DNA from: Eubacteriales bacterium mix99
Lineage (GTDB): Bacteria; Bacillota; Clostridia; Caldicoprobacterales; DTU083
DNA: 64,000 nucleotides
Direction: 5' to 3'
NCBI GenBank assembly: GCA_038396605.1
Contig: CP121690.1
Coordinates: forward strand, 1,706,500 to 1,770,499
The notes under the pieces were generated by a model that did no database searches, had not been told where the DNA came from, and saw only the letters and a list, made by a program, of their open reading frames with translations. Shown here in pieces: positions 56,111-64,000 of this stretch (position 1 is its first letter; each line of letters opens with the position of its first letter). The position numbers and the translations under genes are program-made.

Positions 56111-56860
56111 ATGAAAAATATTATGCTGACAATGGAATACGATGGCACCTCCTATGCCGGCTGGCAGAGGCAGTCCAATGCAATGACCATACAGCAGGAA
56201 GTGGAAGAGGCATTACAGGATCTCACCGGGGAAACCGTACCTGTCATTGGTTCCGGCCGGACGGATAGCGGAGTGCATGCGAAAGGGCAGACCGCAAATT
56301 TCAGGACGGATTCTTCCATTCCGCCGGAAAAGTTCAGCTTTGCATTGAACTCCCGGCTTCCCAGGGACATACGGATTGTCTGTTCCCGGGAGGTGAGCAG
56401 GGATTTTCATGCCCGGTTTTCTGCGACCGGGAAAAAATATAAATATTCCATGATCGTGCGTCCGCAGGACACTGCCATAGGGTACCGGTATCTGTACCAT
56501 GTTTGTGTTCCATTGGACGTTTCGGCAATGCAGGAAGCAGCAGGATATTTTAAGGGCACGCATGATTTTGCTTCGTTTATGGCGGCAGGTTCCCCGGTCC
56601 GGACAACGGTACGAACGGTTGCCGGCGTCCGGCTGGATTGGGACGATCCTTTTTTGTATTTTATGGTAAATGGGAATGGCTTTTTATATCATATGGTCCG
56701 CATTATGGCTGGAACCCTGATTGAAGTGGGAAGGGGCAGGATCGATTCCCTTTCCGTACCGGAAATTATTCAGACAAGGGATCGGAAAATGGCGGGCCCG
56801 ACAGCTCCTCCCCAGGGCCTGTCACTGGAAAAGGTATATTATGAAAAAATATTTTCTTGA
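56111..56860 (+). CDS. truA: tRNA pseudouridine synthase A (positions 38-40)
   Basis: A 249-residue synthase that modifies the anticodon stem. The catalytic Asp is D52 in GSGRTDSGVHAKGQ. MLTMEYDGTSYAGWQRQ starts the first domain, and YHMVRIMAGTLIEVGRGRID marks the second. Start behind TGGGAGGAACCT. Its stop overlaps the -35 box of the rplM promoter. Confidence 0.96.
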   Translation: MKNIMLTMEYDGTSYAGWQRQSNAMTIQQEVEEALQDLTGETVPVIGSGRTDSGVHAKGQTANFRTDSSIPPEKFSFALNSRLPRDIRIVCSREVSRDFHARFSATGKKYKYSMIVRPQDTAIGYRYLYHVCVPLDVSAMQEAAGYFKGTHDFASFMAAGSPVRTTVRTVAGVRLDWDDPFLYFMVNGNGFLYHMVRIMAGTLIEVGRGRIDSLSVPEIIQTRDRKMAGPTAPPQGLSLEKVYYEKIFS

Positions 56861-56885
56861 CACGTCGAAGCACATGCATTAAAAT
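56857..56885 (+). promoter_or_regulatory. Promoter of rplM-rpsI
   Basis: Consensus TTGACA (56857-56862), 17 nt, TAAAAT (56880-56885); the -35 box overlaps the truA stop codon. A leader of about 130 nt follows, which contains CTCCGGATC and related short hairpins and may be an L13-type autoregulatory leader (not established). Confidence 0.82.
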
Positions 56886-57024
56886 AAGGAATAGTGTCTA
56901 TTAAGATCCACTGGCCCCGGACGGTCTCCGGATCTTTGCGGAATAAAATGAAAATGATATCGAAACGAAATGCCTGAGATACGAATGTCAAAGCGTATTT
57001 CAGTCGGATTGGAGGGAACCCATT

Positions 57025-57453
57025 ATGAAGACCTATATGGCAAATGCCGATACGGTAGAACGGAAATGGTATGTAGTGGATGCCAAAGGGAAAACCCTTG
57101 GACGTCTTTCATCTGAAATTGCAAAAATATTGAGAGGAAAAAATAAGCCCATCTATACTCCTCATGTGGATACCGGTGATTATGTGATTGTGATCAACGC
57201 CGAACTGGTGGAGGTAACCGGTAAAAAGGGAGAGCAGAAGCTCTATCGTCACCATACTTCCTACCCGGGAGGATTGAGGGAAACAAACTTTAATCATCTC
57301 ATTAAGGAAAAGCCCACCACTGTCATCTATGGGGCAGTAAAGGGAATGTTGCCGCATAACAGTCTGGGCAGGGATATGCTCCGGAAATTAAAAGTTTATG
57401 CAGGGCCGGATCACAACCATGAAGCTCAAAAGCCGGAAATGCTTGATTTATAA
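57025..57453 (+). CDS. rplM: 50S ribosomal protein L13
   Basis: A 142-residue early assembly protein: [39 protein letters not shown], then [20 protein letters not shown]. Start behind TGGAGGGAACCCATT. Paired with rpsI. Confidence 0.97.
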   Translation: MKTYMANADTVERKWYVVDAKGKTLGRLSSEIAKILRGKNKPIYTPHVDTGDYVIVINAELVEVTGKKGEQKLYRHHTSYPGGLRETNFNHLIKEKPTTVIYGAVKGMLPHNSLGRDMLRKLKVYAGPDHNHEAQKPEMLDL

Positions 57454-57478
57454 GGCATACGAAAGGAGGAAATGAAGA

Positions 57479-57871
57479 ATGGCCAAAGTACAATACTTCG
57501 GAACGGGACGAAGAAAGAAATCCGTTGCCAGGGTTCGGTTAATTCCCGGAGAGGGAAATTTTACAATCAATAAACGAAACATTGATGAATATTTCGGACT
57601 GGATACATTGAAGGTAATTGCCCGCCAGCCATTGGAAGAAACGGGCACGACAGGCAGTTTCGATGTCATCGTGAATGTACATGGCGGCGGATTTACCGGA
57701 CAGGCAGGTGCAATCCGTCATGGAATCTCCCGTGCCTTGCTGAAAGCAGATGAGAGCCTGCGTCCCACTCTGAAAAAGGCAGGTTTCCTGACACGGGATC
57801 CCAGAATGAAGGAAAGAAAGAAATACGGTCTCAAGGCTGCCCGCAGATCTCCGCAGTTCAGCAAGAGATAA
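57479..57871 (+). CDS. rpsI: 30S ribosomal protein S9
   Basis: A 130-residue protein whose C-terminal tail SPQFSKR reaches the P-site tRNA. It begins [20 protein letters not shown] and has [18 protein letters not shown]. Start behind AAAGGAGGAAATGAAGA. Ends the two-gene operon before a terminator. Confidence 0.97.
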   Translation: MAKVQYFGTGRRKKSVARVRLIPGEGNFTINKRNIDEYFGLDTLKVIARQPLEETGTTGSFDVIVNVHGGGFTGQAGAIRHGISRALLKADESLRPTLKKAGFLTRDPRMKERKKYGLKAARRSPQFSKR

Positions 57872-57894
57872 TCAAAGCCCAAAAGATTCAAAAG

Positions 57895-57930
57895 CTCCGG
57901 AAAATCAATGGTTTCCGGGGTTTTCCTTTT
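57895..57930 (+). terminator. Terminator after rpsI
   Basis: CTCCGGAAA (57895-57903) pairs with TTTCCGGGG (57912-57920), followed by TTTTCCTTTT. Confidence 0.9.
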
Positions 57931-58266
57931 CTAAGAGGTTTGACGAAGCCTGACGAAATTTGACCACTTCTACATGGGTTACTAATGGGTTACACATCAA
58001 AATGGGTGACAAAAAGGATCAATTTTGCAGTTGCTTTTATCCACAAGAGCTCTCATCTTCGGCGTCATATTTCCCGAATTTTTACTATGTTTAGCTATGC
58101 ATTAACAGCGAAATTAATTCTTTCAAAAAACAATTTTCCAGATCGGCCGAAATAGGATATACTATGCAGTAGAAGTTTATTTGATTTCCATGGAAAACGG
58201 ATTTTCGGATGCTGCCGAACGATCATGGACGGAGGCAGTGTTTCATAGGATAATGGAGGGGTTTTT
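57931..58266. other. Non-coding region with short direct repeats, before trxB
   Basis: No credible gene. ATGGGTTAC occurs twice and ATGGGTGAC once at 57974-58011, and TGACGAA occurs twice at 57942-57959. A candidate promoter for trxB is TTTCCA (58135-58140), 17 nt, TATACT (58158-58163). The repeats may be a decayed integration site; see findings. Confidence 0.5.
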
Positions 58267-59190
58267 ATGCTGGATGTCATTATAGTGGGAGGCGGGGTAG
58301 CCGGATTGACCGCAGGGCTGTATGCCAATCGCGGCGGTCTGTCCACTCTGCTGTTTGAGAGAATGTTTCCGGGTGGCCAGGCATCCACGACAGGTCTGAT
58401 TGAGAACTACCCGGGTTTTGACGAACCGATCAGCGGCCCGGATCTTGTCGAAAAGATGGAAAATCAGGCCCGGAAGTTTGGCCTGAAAATTCTCTATGAT
58501 GAGGTAACCGGTCTGGACCTGGAGGGAAGAACAAAGAAGGTGGAGGCGGGAGGGAAAACATACGAATGCAAAGCGGTAATCCTCGCCATGGGAGCGGAGC
58601 CAAGGCAGCTTGGCCTGGAGAAGGAAAAGGAATTCCGGGGCAAGGGGATATCCTATTGCGCAACCTGTGACGGTGCCTTCTACAAGGGAAAGGATGTTGT
58701 CGTGGTCGGCGGCGGGGATACTGCGGCGGAGGACGCCATGTTTTTGTCCCGGTATGTCCGTAAGGCTTATCTGGTGCACCGGCGCGATACGCTGCGTGCT
58801 TCCAGAATTCTGGCGGACCGGGTTCTGGCCAGAGAGAATGTGGAAATGGTCTGGAGTTCGGAAGTGGAAGCTATTTTGGGGGATGACCGGGTGACCGGAG
58901 TACGGACCGTTCATCGCAGAACGGGCAAGAAACGGGAAATCAGGGCGGACGGGCTTTTTATCGCCGTCGGAGTGCACCCCAACAGCGAAGGCATTCCGGA
59001 TCCAATACCCATGAGCCGATCCGGTTATGTGATCACCAATGAGTCCATGCAGGCCGGCATTCCGGGTGTATTTGCCGCAGGGGATATCCGGCAGAAGCCT
59101 TTGCTGCAGCTGGTGACGGCGGCTTCGGACGGAGCAGTGGCAGCTGTATCTGCCCAGAGGTACATCATGAAGGAATTTATGTCTCAGTGA
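58267..59190 (+). CDS. trxB: Thioredoxin reductase
   Basis: A 307-residue flavoprotein that reduces thioredoxin with NADPH. FAD motif VIVGGGVAGLTAGLYANRGG at the N-terminus, redox pair C131/C134 in YCATCDGAFY, NADPH-site VVVGGGDTAAEDA and the FAD-binding GVFAAGDIR near the end are all present. Start behind ATGGAGGGGTTTTT. Probably followed by read-through to glmM 65 nt on. The VHRRDTLRAS motif after the NADPH site suits NADPH use. Confidence 0.95.
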   Translation: MLDVIIVGGGVAGLTAGLYANRGGLSTLLFERMFPGGQASTTGLIENYPGFDEPISGPDLVEKMENQARKFGLKILYDEVTGLDLEGRTKKVEAGGKTYECKAVILAMGAEPRQLGLEKEKEFRGKGISYCATCDGAFYKGKDVVVVGGGDTAAEDAMFLSRYVRKAYLVHRRDTLRASRILADRVLARENVEMVWSSEVEAILGDDRVTGVRTVHRRTGKKREIRADGLFIAVGVHPNSEGIPDPIPMSRSGYVITNESMQAGIPGVFAAGDIRQKPLLQLVTAASDGAVAAVSAQRYIMKEFMSQ

Positions 59191-59255
59191 TGGGACTTGT
59201 TTACGGCTGCATTGTTGTTTATTGAGAGAGTCTGAAAGAGGGAAGGGGAGCCTGG

Positions 59256-60602
59256 ATGGGACGTTTGTTTGGAACAGATGGCGTAAGGGGACTTGCAAAT
59301 TCGGAGCTGACCTGCAAAATGGCATTTGAACTGGGGCAGGCCGGCGCCTATGTACTGACGAAGGCGAGGCACAGGCCAAAGATATTGGTTGGGCGGGATA
59401 CCCGCATTTCCGGCGATATGCTGGAGGCTGCACTGACTGCAGGCATTTGCTCTGTGGGAGCAGAGGCTGTTGTAGCCGGTGTCCTGCCTACGCCTGCCAT
59501 TGCTTATTTGACCCATCACTATGGTCTGGACGCCGGTGTTGTGATCTCTGCCTCTCACAATGCAATGGAATACAACGGGATCAAATTTTTTGATCATCGC
59601 GGATATAAACTGCCGGATGAGTTGGAAGACCGCATTGAACGTATTATTTCAGACGGCACCGGCAAATTACCGGTTCCGGTGGGAGAAAAAGTGGGCAGAA
59701 GGGTTCCGGCGTGGGCCGCCGAAAAGGATTATGCAGAGTTTCTGAAGAGCACCATTGATGGGCATCTGAAAGGATTGAAGCTGGCTCTGGATTGTGCCAA
59801 CGGCGCTTCGTATCGGGTGGCTCCAAAAGTGCTGGAATCTCTCGGAGCGGAGGTACGGATTCGGAAGAATGCTCCGGATGGAATCAATATCAATGATGGC
59901 TGCGGATCCACCCATCCGGAGGGACTTCAGGACTTTGTCACGGAGGAGAAAGCGGATGCCGGTCTTGCCTTTGACGGGGATGCGGATCGGCTGATTGCCG
60001 TGGATGAAAACGGGAATCTGGTGGATGGGGATCAGATTCTGTTGATTTGCGCCCTGGATATGAAGGACCGGGGCCTTCTGAAGCAAAATACGGTTGTCGG
60101 GACGGTCATGAGCAACCTTGGCCTGGAAATTGCCCTGAAAAAAGCGGGATGCAGACTGGAGCAAACCAGGGTAGGAGACCGGTATGTGCTGGAAAAAATG
60201 TTGGAAAAGGATTATTGTCTGGGCGGAGAACAATCAGGACATATTATTTTCCGGAATCACAGCACGACAGGGGATGGGATCCTGACGGCACTGCAGATGC
60301 TGTCCGTTGTCCAACGCAGCGGAAAGCCGCTTTCCGCTCTGGCAGCCGGCATGACAAAACTGCCTCAGGTACTGGTGAATGCCAGGGTTTCCGAGGCAAA
60401 GAAACATCGTTATGCAGAGGATGCGGTCATACAGGAGGAAATCCGGAAAATCGAATCCAGGTTTCGGGAAGAAGGCCGGGTATTGATCCGGACTTCGGGA
60501 ACCGAGCCATTGGTAAGGATTATGATAGAGGGAACGGACCAACAGCTTATGGAAAAGGAAGCTGTTCGGCTGGCCGGGCTGATTGAACAGCGTCTGGCTT
60601 AG
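59256..60602 (+). CDS. glmM: Phosphoglucosamine mutase
   Basis: A 448-residue enzyme converting glucosamine-6-phosphate to glucosamine-1-phosphate for peptidoglycan precursors. It begins MGRLFGTDGVRGLAN. The phosphoserine is S100 in VISASHNAMEYNG, the magnesium site is DGDADR at 240-245, and the phosphate-binding end is RTSGTEPLVRIM. Start behind GGAAGGGGAGCCTGG. It is not next to glmS or cdaA as in many Firmicutes. Confidence 0.97.
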   Translation: MGRLFGTDGVRGLANSELTCKMAFELGQAGAYVLTKARHRPKILVGRDTRISGDMLEAALTAGICSVGAEAVVAGVLPTPAIAYLTHHYGLDAGVVISASHNAMEYNGIKFFDHRGYKLPDELEDRIERIISDGTGKLPVPVGEKVGRRVPAWAAEKDYAEFLKSTIDGHLKGLKLALDCANGASYRVAPKVLESLGAEVRIRKNAPDGININDGCGSTHPEGLQDFVTEEKADAGLAFDGDADRLIAVDENGNLVDGDQILLICALDMKDRGLLKQNTVVGTVMSNLGLEIALKKAGCRLEQTRVGDRYVLEKMLEKDYCLGGEQSGHIIFRNHSTTGDGILTALQMLSVVQRSGKPLSALAAGMTKLPQVLVNARVSEAKKHRYAEDAVIQEEIRKIESRFREEGRVLIRTSGTEPLVRIMIEGTDQQLMEKEAVRLAGLIEQRLA

Positions 60603-60623
60603 ACTGAGAAAAGGAGAATTTTC

Positions 60624-62372
60624 ATGCAGACAACGCAGAAAAATACTGTTCCGAGGCCGGAATATCCCAGGCCTCAGCTGGTTCGGGACCGTTGGATGAA
60701 TTTGAACGGACCCTGGGAATTTGAAATGGATTTTGGAAGAAGCGGAAGAGCAAGGGAAGTATACCGGTCGGAAAAGCTGAAGACACAGATTGTGGTTCCT
60801 TTTTGCCCGGAAAGCAGACTGTCCGGCATCGCCTACGAGGATTTTATACCGGCTGTCTGGTATCGCCGGGAGTTTGCTCTCCCGGGCAGCTGGAACGGGA
60901 GTCGTATTCTGATCCACTTCGGGGCAGTGGATTATGATACGGAGGTCTGGATCAACGGAGTATCCGCAGGCACGCACCGGGGTGGATATACTTCCTTTTC
61001 CTTTGATATCACGGAGCAGCTCCGGCCCGGCAGCAATGTCGTGACCGTCTGTGCGGAGGATGAACCGCGCTCCGGACTGCAGCCCGTGGGCAAGCAAAGG
61101 AGGGAGCATCATTTCATCCAGGCACGGTGCGATTATACCAGAACCACGGGCATCTGGCAGACTGTCTGGCTGGAGTGCGTTCCGCAGCAGTATCTATCCG
61201 CCCTGAAAATCCTTCCGGATCCGGAAAACAAACGGGTACATATCGAATCCAGGATAAAGGGGAATACAAATGGGCTTTTGCTGGAAGCGGAAGCCTGGTA
61301 TCAGGGCAGACGCGTGGGAAGCTCCGTGGCTGGGATTGCGGGGGAAACCGCATATCTTACCATAGAGTTGGAGGAAATCCATCTGTGGGAACCGGGAAAG
61401 CCGGAGCTGTATGATTTGAATTTTATCGTTCAGAAAGGGAAGGAACCGATTGACAGGGTCCGGAGTTATTTTGGGCTGCGATCTGTAACCATCCGGAACC
61501 ACGCTGTTGCCATCAACGGAAAGCCTGTTTTTCAAAGGCTTGTGCTGGATCAGGGATTTTATCCGGATGGGATCTATACGGCTCCCACTGAGGAAGATCT
61601 GAAAAAGGATATCCGGATTTCCATGGAGATGGGCTTTAACGGAGCAAGGCTTCATCAGAAGGTTTTTGAGCCGGAATATCTGTATTGGGCGGATAAGATG
61701 GGATATCTGGTCTGGGGAGAGTCCGCAAGCTGGGGGCTGGACATTACCGCTCCCATGGGACTGGAACGCTTTCTGCCGGAATGGATGGAGGCTGTGGAAC
61801 GGGATTACAATCACCCGTCCATCATCGGCTGGTGTCCATTCAACGAGACCTGGGACAAAAACGGAACCCGGCAGGATGACGAGGTGCTTCGCATCGCCTG
61901 GCAGGTTACAAAATCCATGGATCCATCCCGGCCGGTCATCGATACCAGCGGGAACTTTCATGTGAAAACCGATATTTTTGATATCCATGATTATGATCAG
62001 GACCCGGAATCCCTGCGGGCCAAACTGGAACCGATGCGAACCGGTGAAGGGGTTTATGTCACTTTCCCGGATCGGCAGAAATATGAGGGTCAGCCCTATT
62101 TCGTAAGTGAATACGGCGGGATCTGGTGGAAACCCGGGGATAAGCAGGGCTGGGGTTACGGGACCCGTCCCGGGAGTGAAAAGGAGTTTCTGGAACGTTA
62201 TCGGGGGTTGACGGAAGCCCTGCTGAAGCATCCCCGGATCTGTGCCTTCTGCTATACCCAACTCTACGACGTGGAGCAGGAAGTCAACGGATTGTACACC
62301 TATGACCGGAAACCCAAATTCGATCCGGAAATCATAAGGGCCATAAACAGCCAAAAAGCAGCGATAGAGTAA
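60624..62372 (+). CDS. Glycoside hydrolase family 2 protein
   Basis: A 582-residue cytoplasmic enzyme (no signal peptide). The jelly-roll domain carries WYRREFALP and IHFGAVDYDTEVWINGV, an immunoglobulin-like domain follows, then the TIM barrel from about residue 290. The acid/base is E408 in CPFNETWD and the nucleophile is E496 in FVSEYGG. Short members of this kind act as beta-galactosidases or beta-glucuronidases, but the exact sugar is unknown. Start behind AAAGGAGAATTTTC, 21 nt after glmM, so it may share its transcript. Confidence 0.9.
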   Translation: MQTTQKNTVPRPEYPRPQLVRDRWMNLNGPWEFEMDFGRSGRAREVYRSEKLKTQIVVPFCPESRLSGIAYEDFIPAVWYRREFALPGSWNGSRILIHFGAVDYDTEVWINGVSAGTHRGGYTSFSFDITEQLRPGSNVVTVCAEDEPRSGLQPVGKQRREHHFIQARCDYTRTTGIWQTVWLECVPQQYLSALKILPDPENKRVHIESRIKGNTNGLLLEAEAWYQGRRVGSSVAGIAGETAYLTIELEEIHLWEPGKPELYDLNFIVQKGKEPIDRVRSYFGLRSVTIRNHAVAINGKPVFQRLVLDQGFYPDGIYTAPTEEDLKKDIRISMEMGFNGARLHQKVFEPEYLYWADKMGYLVWGESASWGLDITAPMGLERFLPEWMEAVERDYNHPSIIGWCPFNETWDKNGTRQDDEVLRIAWQVTKSMDPSRPVIDTSGNFHVKTDIFDIHDYDQDPESLRAKLEPMRTGEGVYVTFPDRQKYEGQPYFVSEYGGIWWKPGDKQGWGYGTRPGSEKEFLERYRGLTEALLKHPRICAFCYTQLYDVEQEVNGLYTYDRKPKFDPEIIRAINSQKAAIE

Positions 62373-62414
62373 AGCTACGCCCTATATGCTGAAGGTGCCG
62401 AAGGATCGGGGGAC

Positions 62415-62870
62415 TCATTTTTTGGCTTCGGAGGCACTGATCTCCGGCGCTTTTTCTTCAGCACGGCATTTGGGACAGATGCCCCGGTAATAGACATTCC
62501 TTTCCCGTACTTCAAAGCCATCCAGCTCACTGGCGGACAGAGCGTCGGGATTGATGTCAAATTCATAGATGCTGTTGCAGCGCTCACATTTAAAATGTCC
62601 GTGATCCGTGATGTCCACATCGTATCGCAGCTCGTTGCCATCTATGGTAACGGCTCGGATTACATTGGCCCGGAGAAACAGATCGAGCGTGTTGTAAATG
62701 GTGGTTTTGGACAGGGTCGGCATTTCCGCCACCAGTGCCCGGTAAATATCGTCCACAGTTGGATGGCTTGCGTTGGCTGCAAGGTATTCAAACACCTTCA
62801 GCCTGGGAAAGGAAGGCTTGATATGATTCTTCAACAGGTACTTTTGAATTTCTTGCAGGGGAATCGACAT
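62415..62870 (-). CDS. perR: Fur family regulator, PerR type
   Basis: A 151-residue repressor. The N-terminal winged helix (LKVFEYLAANASHPTVDDIY, TLSKTTIYNTLDLF) is followed by the dimer domain. Residues matching the regulatory Fe/Mn site of B. subtilis PerR are seen: H36, D84, H90, H92 and D105. The structural zinc has C95/C98 and C132/C135. PerR senses peroxide by oxidising its histidines. I set the start at 62870, behind GGAAGGAAGGG; the open frame is longer. It sits opposite the GH2 gene and divergent from the PAP2 gene; trxB is nearby, which fits an oxidative-stress role. Confidence 0.9.
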   Translation of the reverse strand: MSIPLQEIQKYLLKNHIKPSFPRLKVFEYLAANASHPTVDDIYRALVAEMPTLSKTTIYNTLDLFLRANVIRAVTIDGNELRYDVDITDHGHFKCERCNSIYEFDINPDALSASELDGFEVRERNVYYRGICPKCRAEEKAPEISASEAKK

Positions 62871-63050
62871 GATATACCCTTCCTTCCTATATTTCGTATG
62901 ACAATACAATAATTGTAATCCTTATAATTTTATTATACCTACATAGTTGCAATAATGCAAGGGGCTTTATTGGGCAAAAATGAGTGATATCGTAAGACCT
63001 ATCGTATTGTAAGAGGCATTAAGAGACATAAGGAAGGGAAGGCTGAAAAT

Positions 63051-63938
63051 ATGATCCTCCAGGTCGGAATACCATTTCAGGAGCAGATGCTTGCCATCAT
63101 CCGATGGATCCAGTCTTTTTCCAATCCATTTCTGGATGTGGCTTTCCAGTGGATTACCATGCTGGGAGAAACGATGTTCTCCCTGATTGTCGTTGCATGG
63201 ATTTTTTGGTGCGTTGACAAGGACTTCGGATACCGGATGGGATTTGCCTGTCTGACAAGCGTGATTGTCAATACGGTGATCAAGGCGGTTTGCCGAATCC
63301 CAAGGCCCATCGGCTATCCGGGGATCCGATCCCTGCGGAAGGAGACCGCCGGCGGATATTCCTTTCCCAGCGGACATACGCAGCAGATTGGGGTGTTCTG
63401 GTATTCGCTGATATTAAAATATCGGAAAAAATGGATGGCTCCTGCCGGCGGAATCCTGATATTCCTTGTGGGTCTGTCCAGACTGTATCTTGGCGTACAC
63501 ACACTTCTGGATGTCGTGGGAGGCCTTTTGACCGGACTGGCATGGGTTCTTGTTTCCAATGCGGTATTCGACTGGTCAAAGCGAAAGGAAAAACCGGTCC
63601 TGCTGGCGGTGTTTATCGTTCCCATGCTGATCGGGCTGCTCTTTCTCCGAATTCCTTCCTATTACAAGGCGGCCGGGTCGGCCTTCGGGTTTTGGCTGGG
63701 CTACCTGATGGAATTTCGGTGCATCCATTATTGTGTGGAGGCATCTTTCCCCCGGCAGATCGCGAAAATGGGGATCGGACTTGCCGGTTTGTCAGTGCTC
63801 CGATTTTTGCTGAAGGCGGTTTTGCCCGCCGGATTGCTTTGTAATTTTGTCAGCTATACCGGTATGGTCCTGTGGATGACGGCAGGAGCCCCACTTTTAT
63901 TCCGCAGTTTGTTCCGCAATCCTGCAAAGAGCCGCTGA
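63051..63938 (+). CDS. PAP2 family membrane phosphatase
   Basis: A 295-residue membrane protein with about eight helices. The three-part phosphatase active site is complete: K78/R85/P86 (KAVCRIPRP), P106-S107-G108-H109 (PSGH) and S143-R144...H150...D154 (SRLYLGVHTLLD). It probably dephosphorylates a lipid phosphate such as undecaprenyl or phosphatidylglycerol phosphate; members this long occur in Clostridia. Start behind GGAAGGGAAGGCTGAAAAT. Transcribed alone. Confidence 0.92.
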   Translation: MILQVGIPFQEQMLAIIRWIQSFSNPFLDVAFQWITMLGETMFSLIVVAWIFWCVDKDFGYRMGFACLTSVIVNTVIKAVCRIPRPIGYPGIRSLRKETAGGYSFPSGHTQQIGVFWYSLILKYRKKWMAPAGGILIFLVGLSRLYLGVHTLLDVVGGLLTGLAWVLVSNAVFDWSKRKEKPVLLAVFIVPMLIGLLFLRIPSYYKAAGSAFGFWLGYLMEFRCIHYCVEASFPRQIAKMGIGLAGLSVLRFLLKAVLPAGLLCNFVSYTGMVLWMTAGAPLLFRSLFRNPAKSR

Positions 63939-63951
63939 CAGCGGGAACGGT

Positions 63952-64000
63952 TTACATCCATTCCCCATAGCGGCGCACATAATATTTTTTGACAAACATC
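63952..64000 (-). CDS. Possible 3' end of a minus-strand gene (runs off window)
   Basis: The minus strand ends with the readable tail MFVKKYYVRRYGEWM followed by TAA at 63954-63952. The basic, aromatic composition looks like a true protein end and the direction is convergent with the PAP2 gene. Too short to assign. Confidence 0.35.
   Translation of the reverse strand, partial: MFVKKYYVRRYGEWM

Noticed and set aside
1-64000. CRISPR array, insertion sequence, prophage or integron
   Set aside because: I found no regularly spaced repeats with unique spacers, no transposase or integrase motifs, and no phage structural genes. The only tandem repeats are within the coding regions at 8987-9175 and 30257-30319 and a short TCGATAAG run near 13643.

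Overview
The window looks like a chromosomal piece of a Gram-positive bacterium of the class Clostridia. The evidence is the order mrnC-rlmB-sigH-(tRNAs)-tuf-rpmG-secE-nusG-rplK/A-rplJ/L-rpoB-rpoC-rplGB-rpsL/G-fusA-tuf followed by the complete S10-spc-alpha ribosomal block. Further support comes from a KOW-domain protein between secY and infA, an ECF transporter core after rplQ, strong AGGAGG ribosome binding sites, and frequent GTG and TTG starts. Ribosomal proteins L33, L36, S14 and S4 all carry the zinc-binding cysteines. I cannot place the genus from sequence alone.

Layout. 1-2,000: the 5' end of a cardiolipin synthase (minus strand), a ZIP metal transporter, a small unknown protein and a small ribbon-helix-helix-like protein. 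2,010-8,680: a sugar-uptake locus of the lplABCD type, with a lipoprotein and two permeases, plus a convergent GH4 glycosidase and its AraC regulator; it has no ATPase of its own. 8,860-13,840: a heptad-repeat coiled-coil protein, a short GntR repressor with a large palindromic operator coupled to a DUF5808-type membrane protein, and a 700-residue DUF4965-family protein. 13,850-15,795: a sirtuin, then a deletion scar where the C-terminal part of an AraC regulator abuts the C-terminal part of an LplC-like permease. 15,851-17,076: a promoter, a tetrahydrofolate riboswitch, a mutually exclusive hairpin pair, a 32-codon leader ORF and an enlarged folate ECF S-component. 17,167-18,543: an orphan GHKL histidine kinase.

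18,700-57,930 is the information-processing core: Mini-III RNase, 23S rRNA 2'-O-methyltransferase, SigH, tRNA-Gly(CCC) and tRNA-Thr(GGT), two nearly identical tuf genes, the transcription and translation operons, EcfA1-EcfA2-EcfT, TruA and rplM-rpsI. Promoters with good TTGACA/TATAAT matches are visible before the folT leader, the tRNAs, rplJ (with an L10 leader), rplGB, the S10 operon and rplM. 58,140-64,000 holds thioredoxin reductase, phosphoglucosamine mutase, a GH2 glycosidase, a PerR-type regulator and a PAP2 phosphatase.

How it fits together. The folate S-component made at 16 kb would need the EcfA1/A2/T core encoded at 53-56 kb, so one window carries both halves of a folate importer. 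The lpl-like transporter, GH4 and GH2 enzymes and the decayed second transporter point to life on plant-type oligosaccharides. I found no CRISPR array, insertion sequence or prophage. The least ordinary elements are the folT leader architecture, the DDS-repeat acidic tail of RpoB, the transporter/regulator deletion scar, the 42-bp repeat coiled-coil gene and the short leader ORFs overlapping downstream starts. None amounts to a clearly new multi-gene system.
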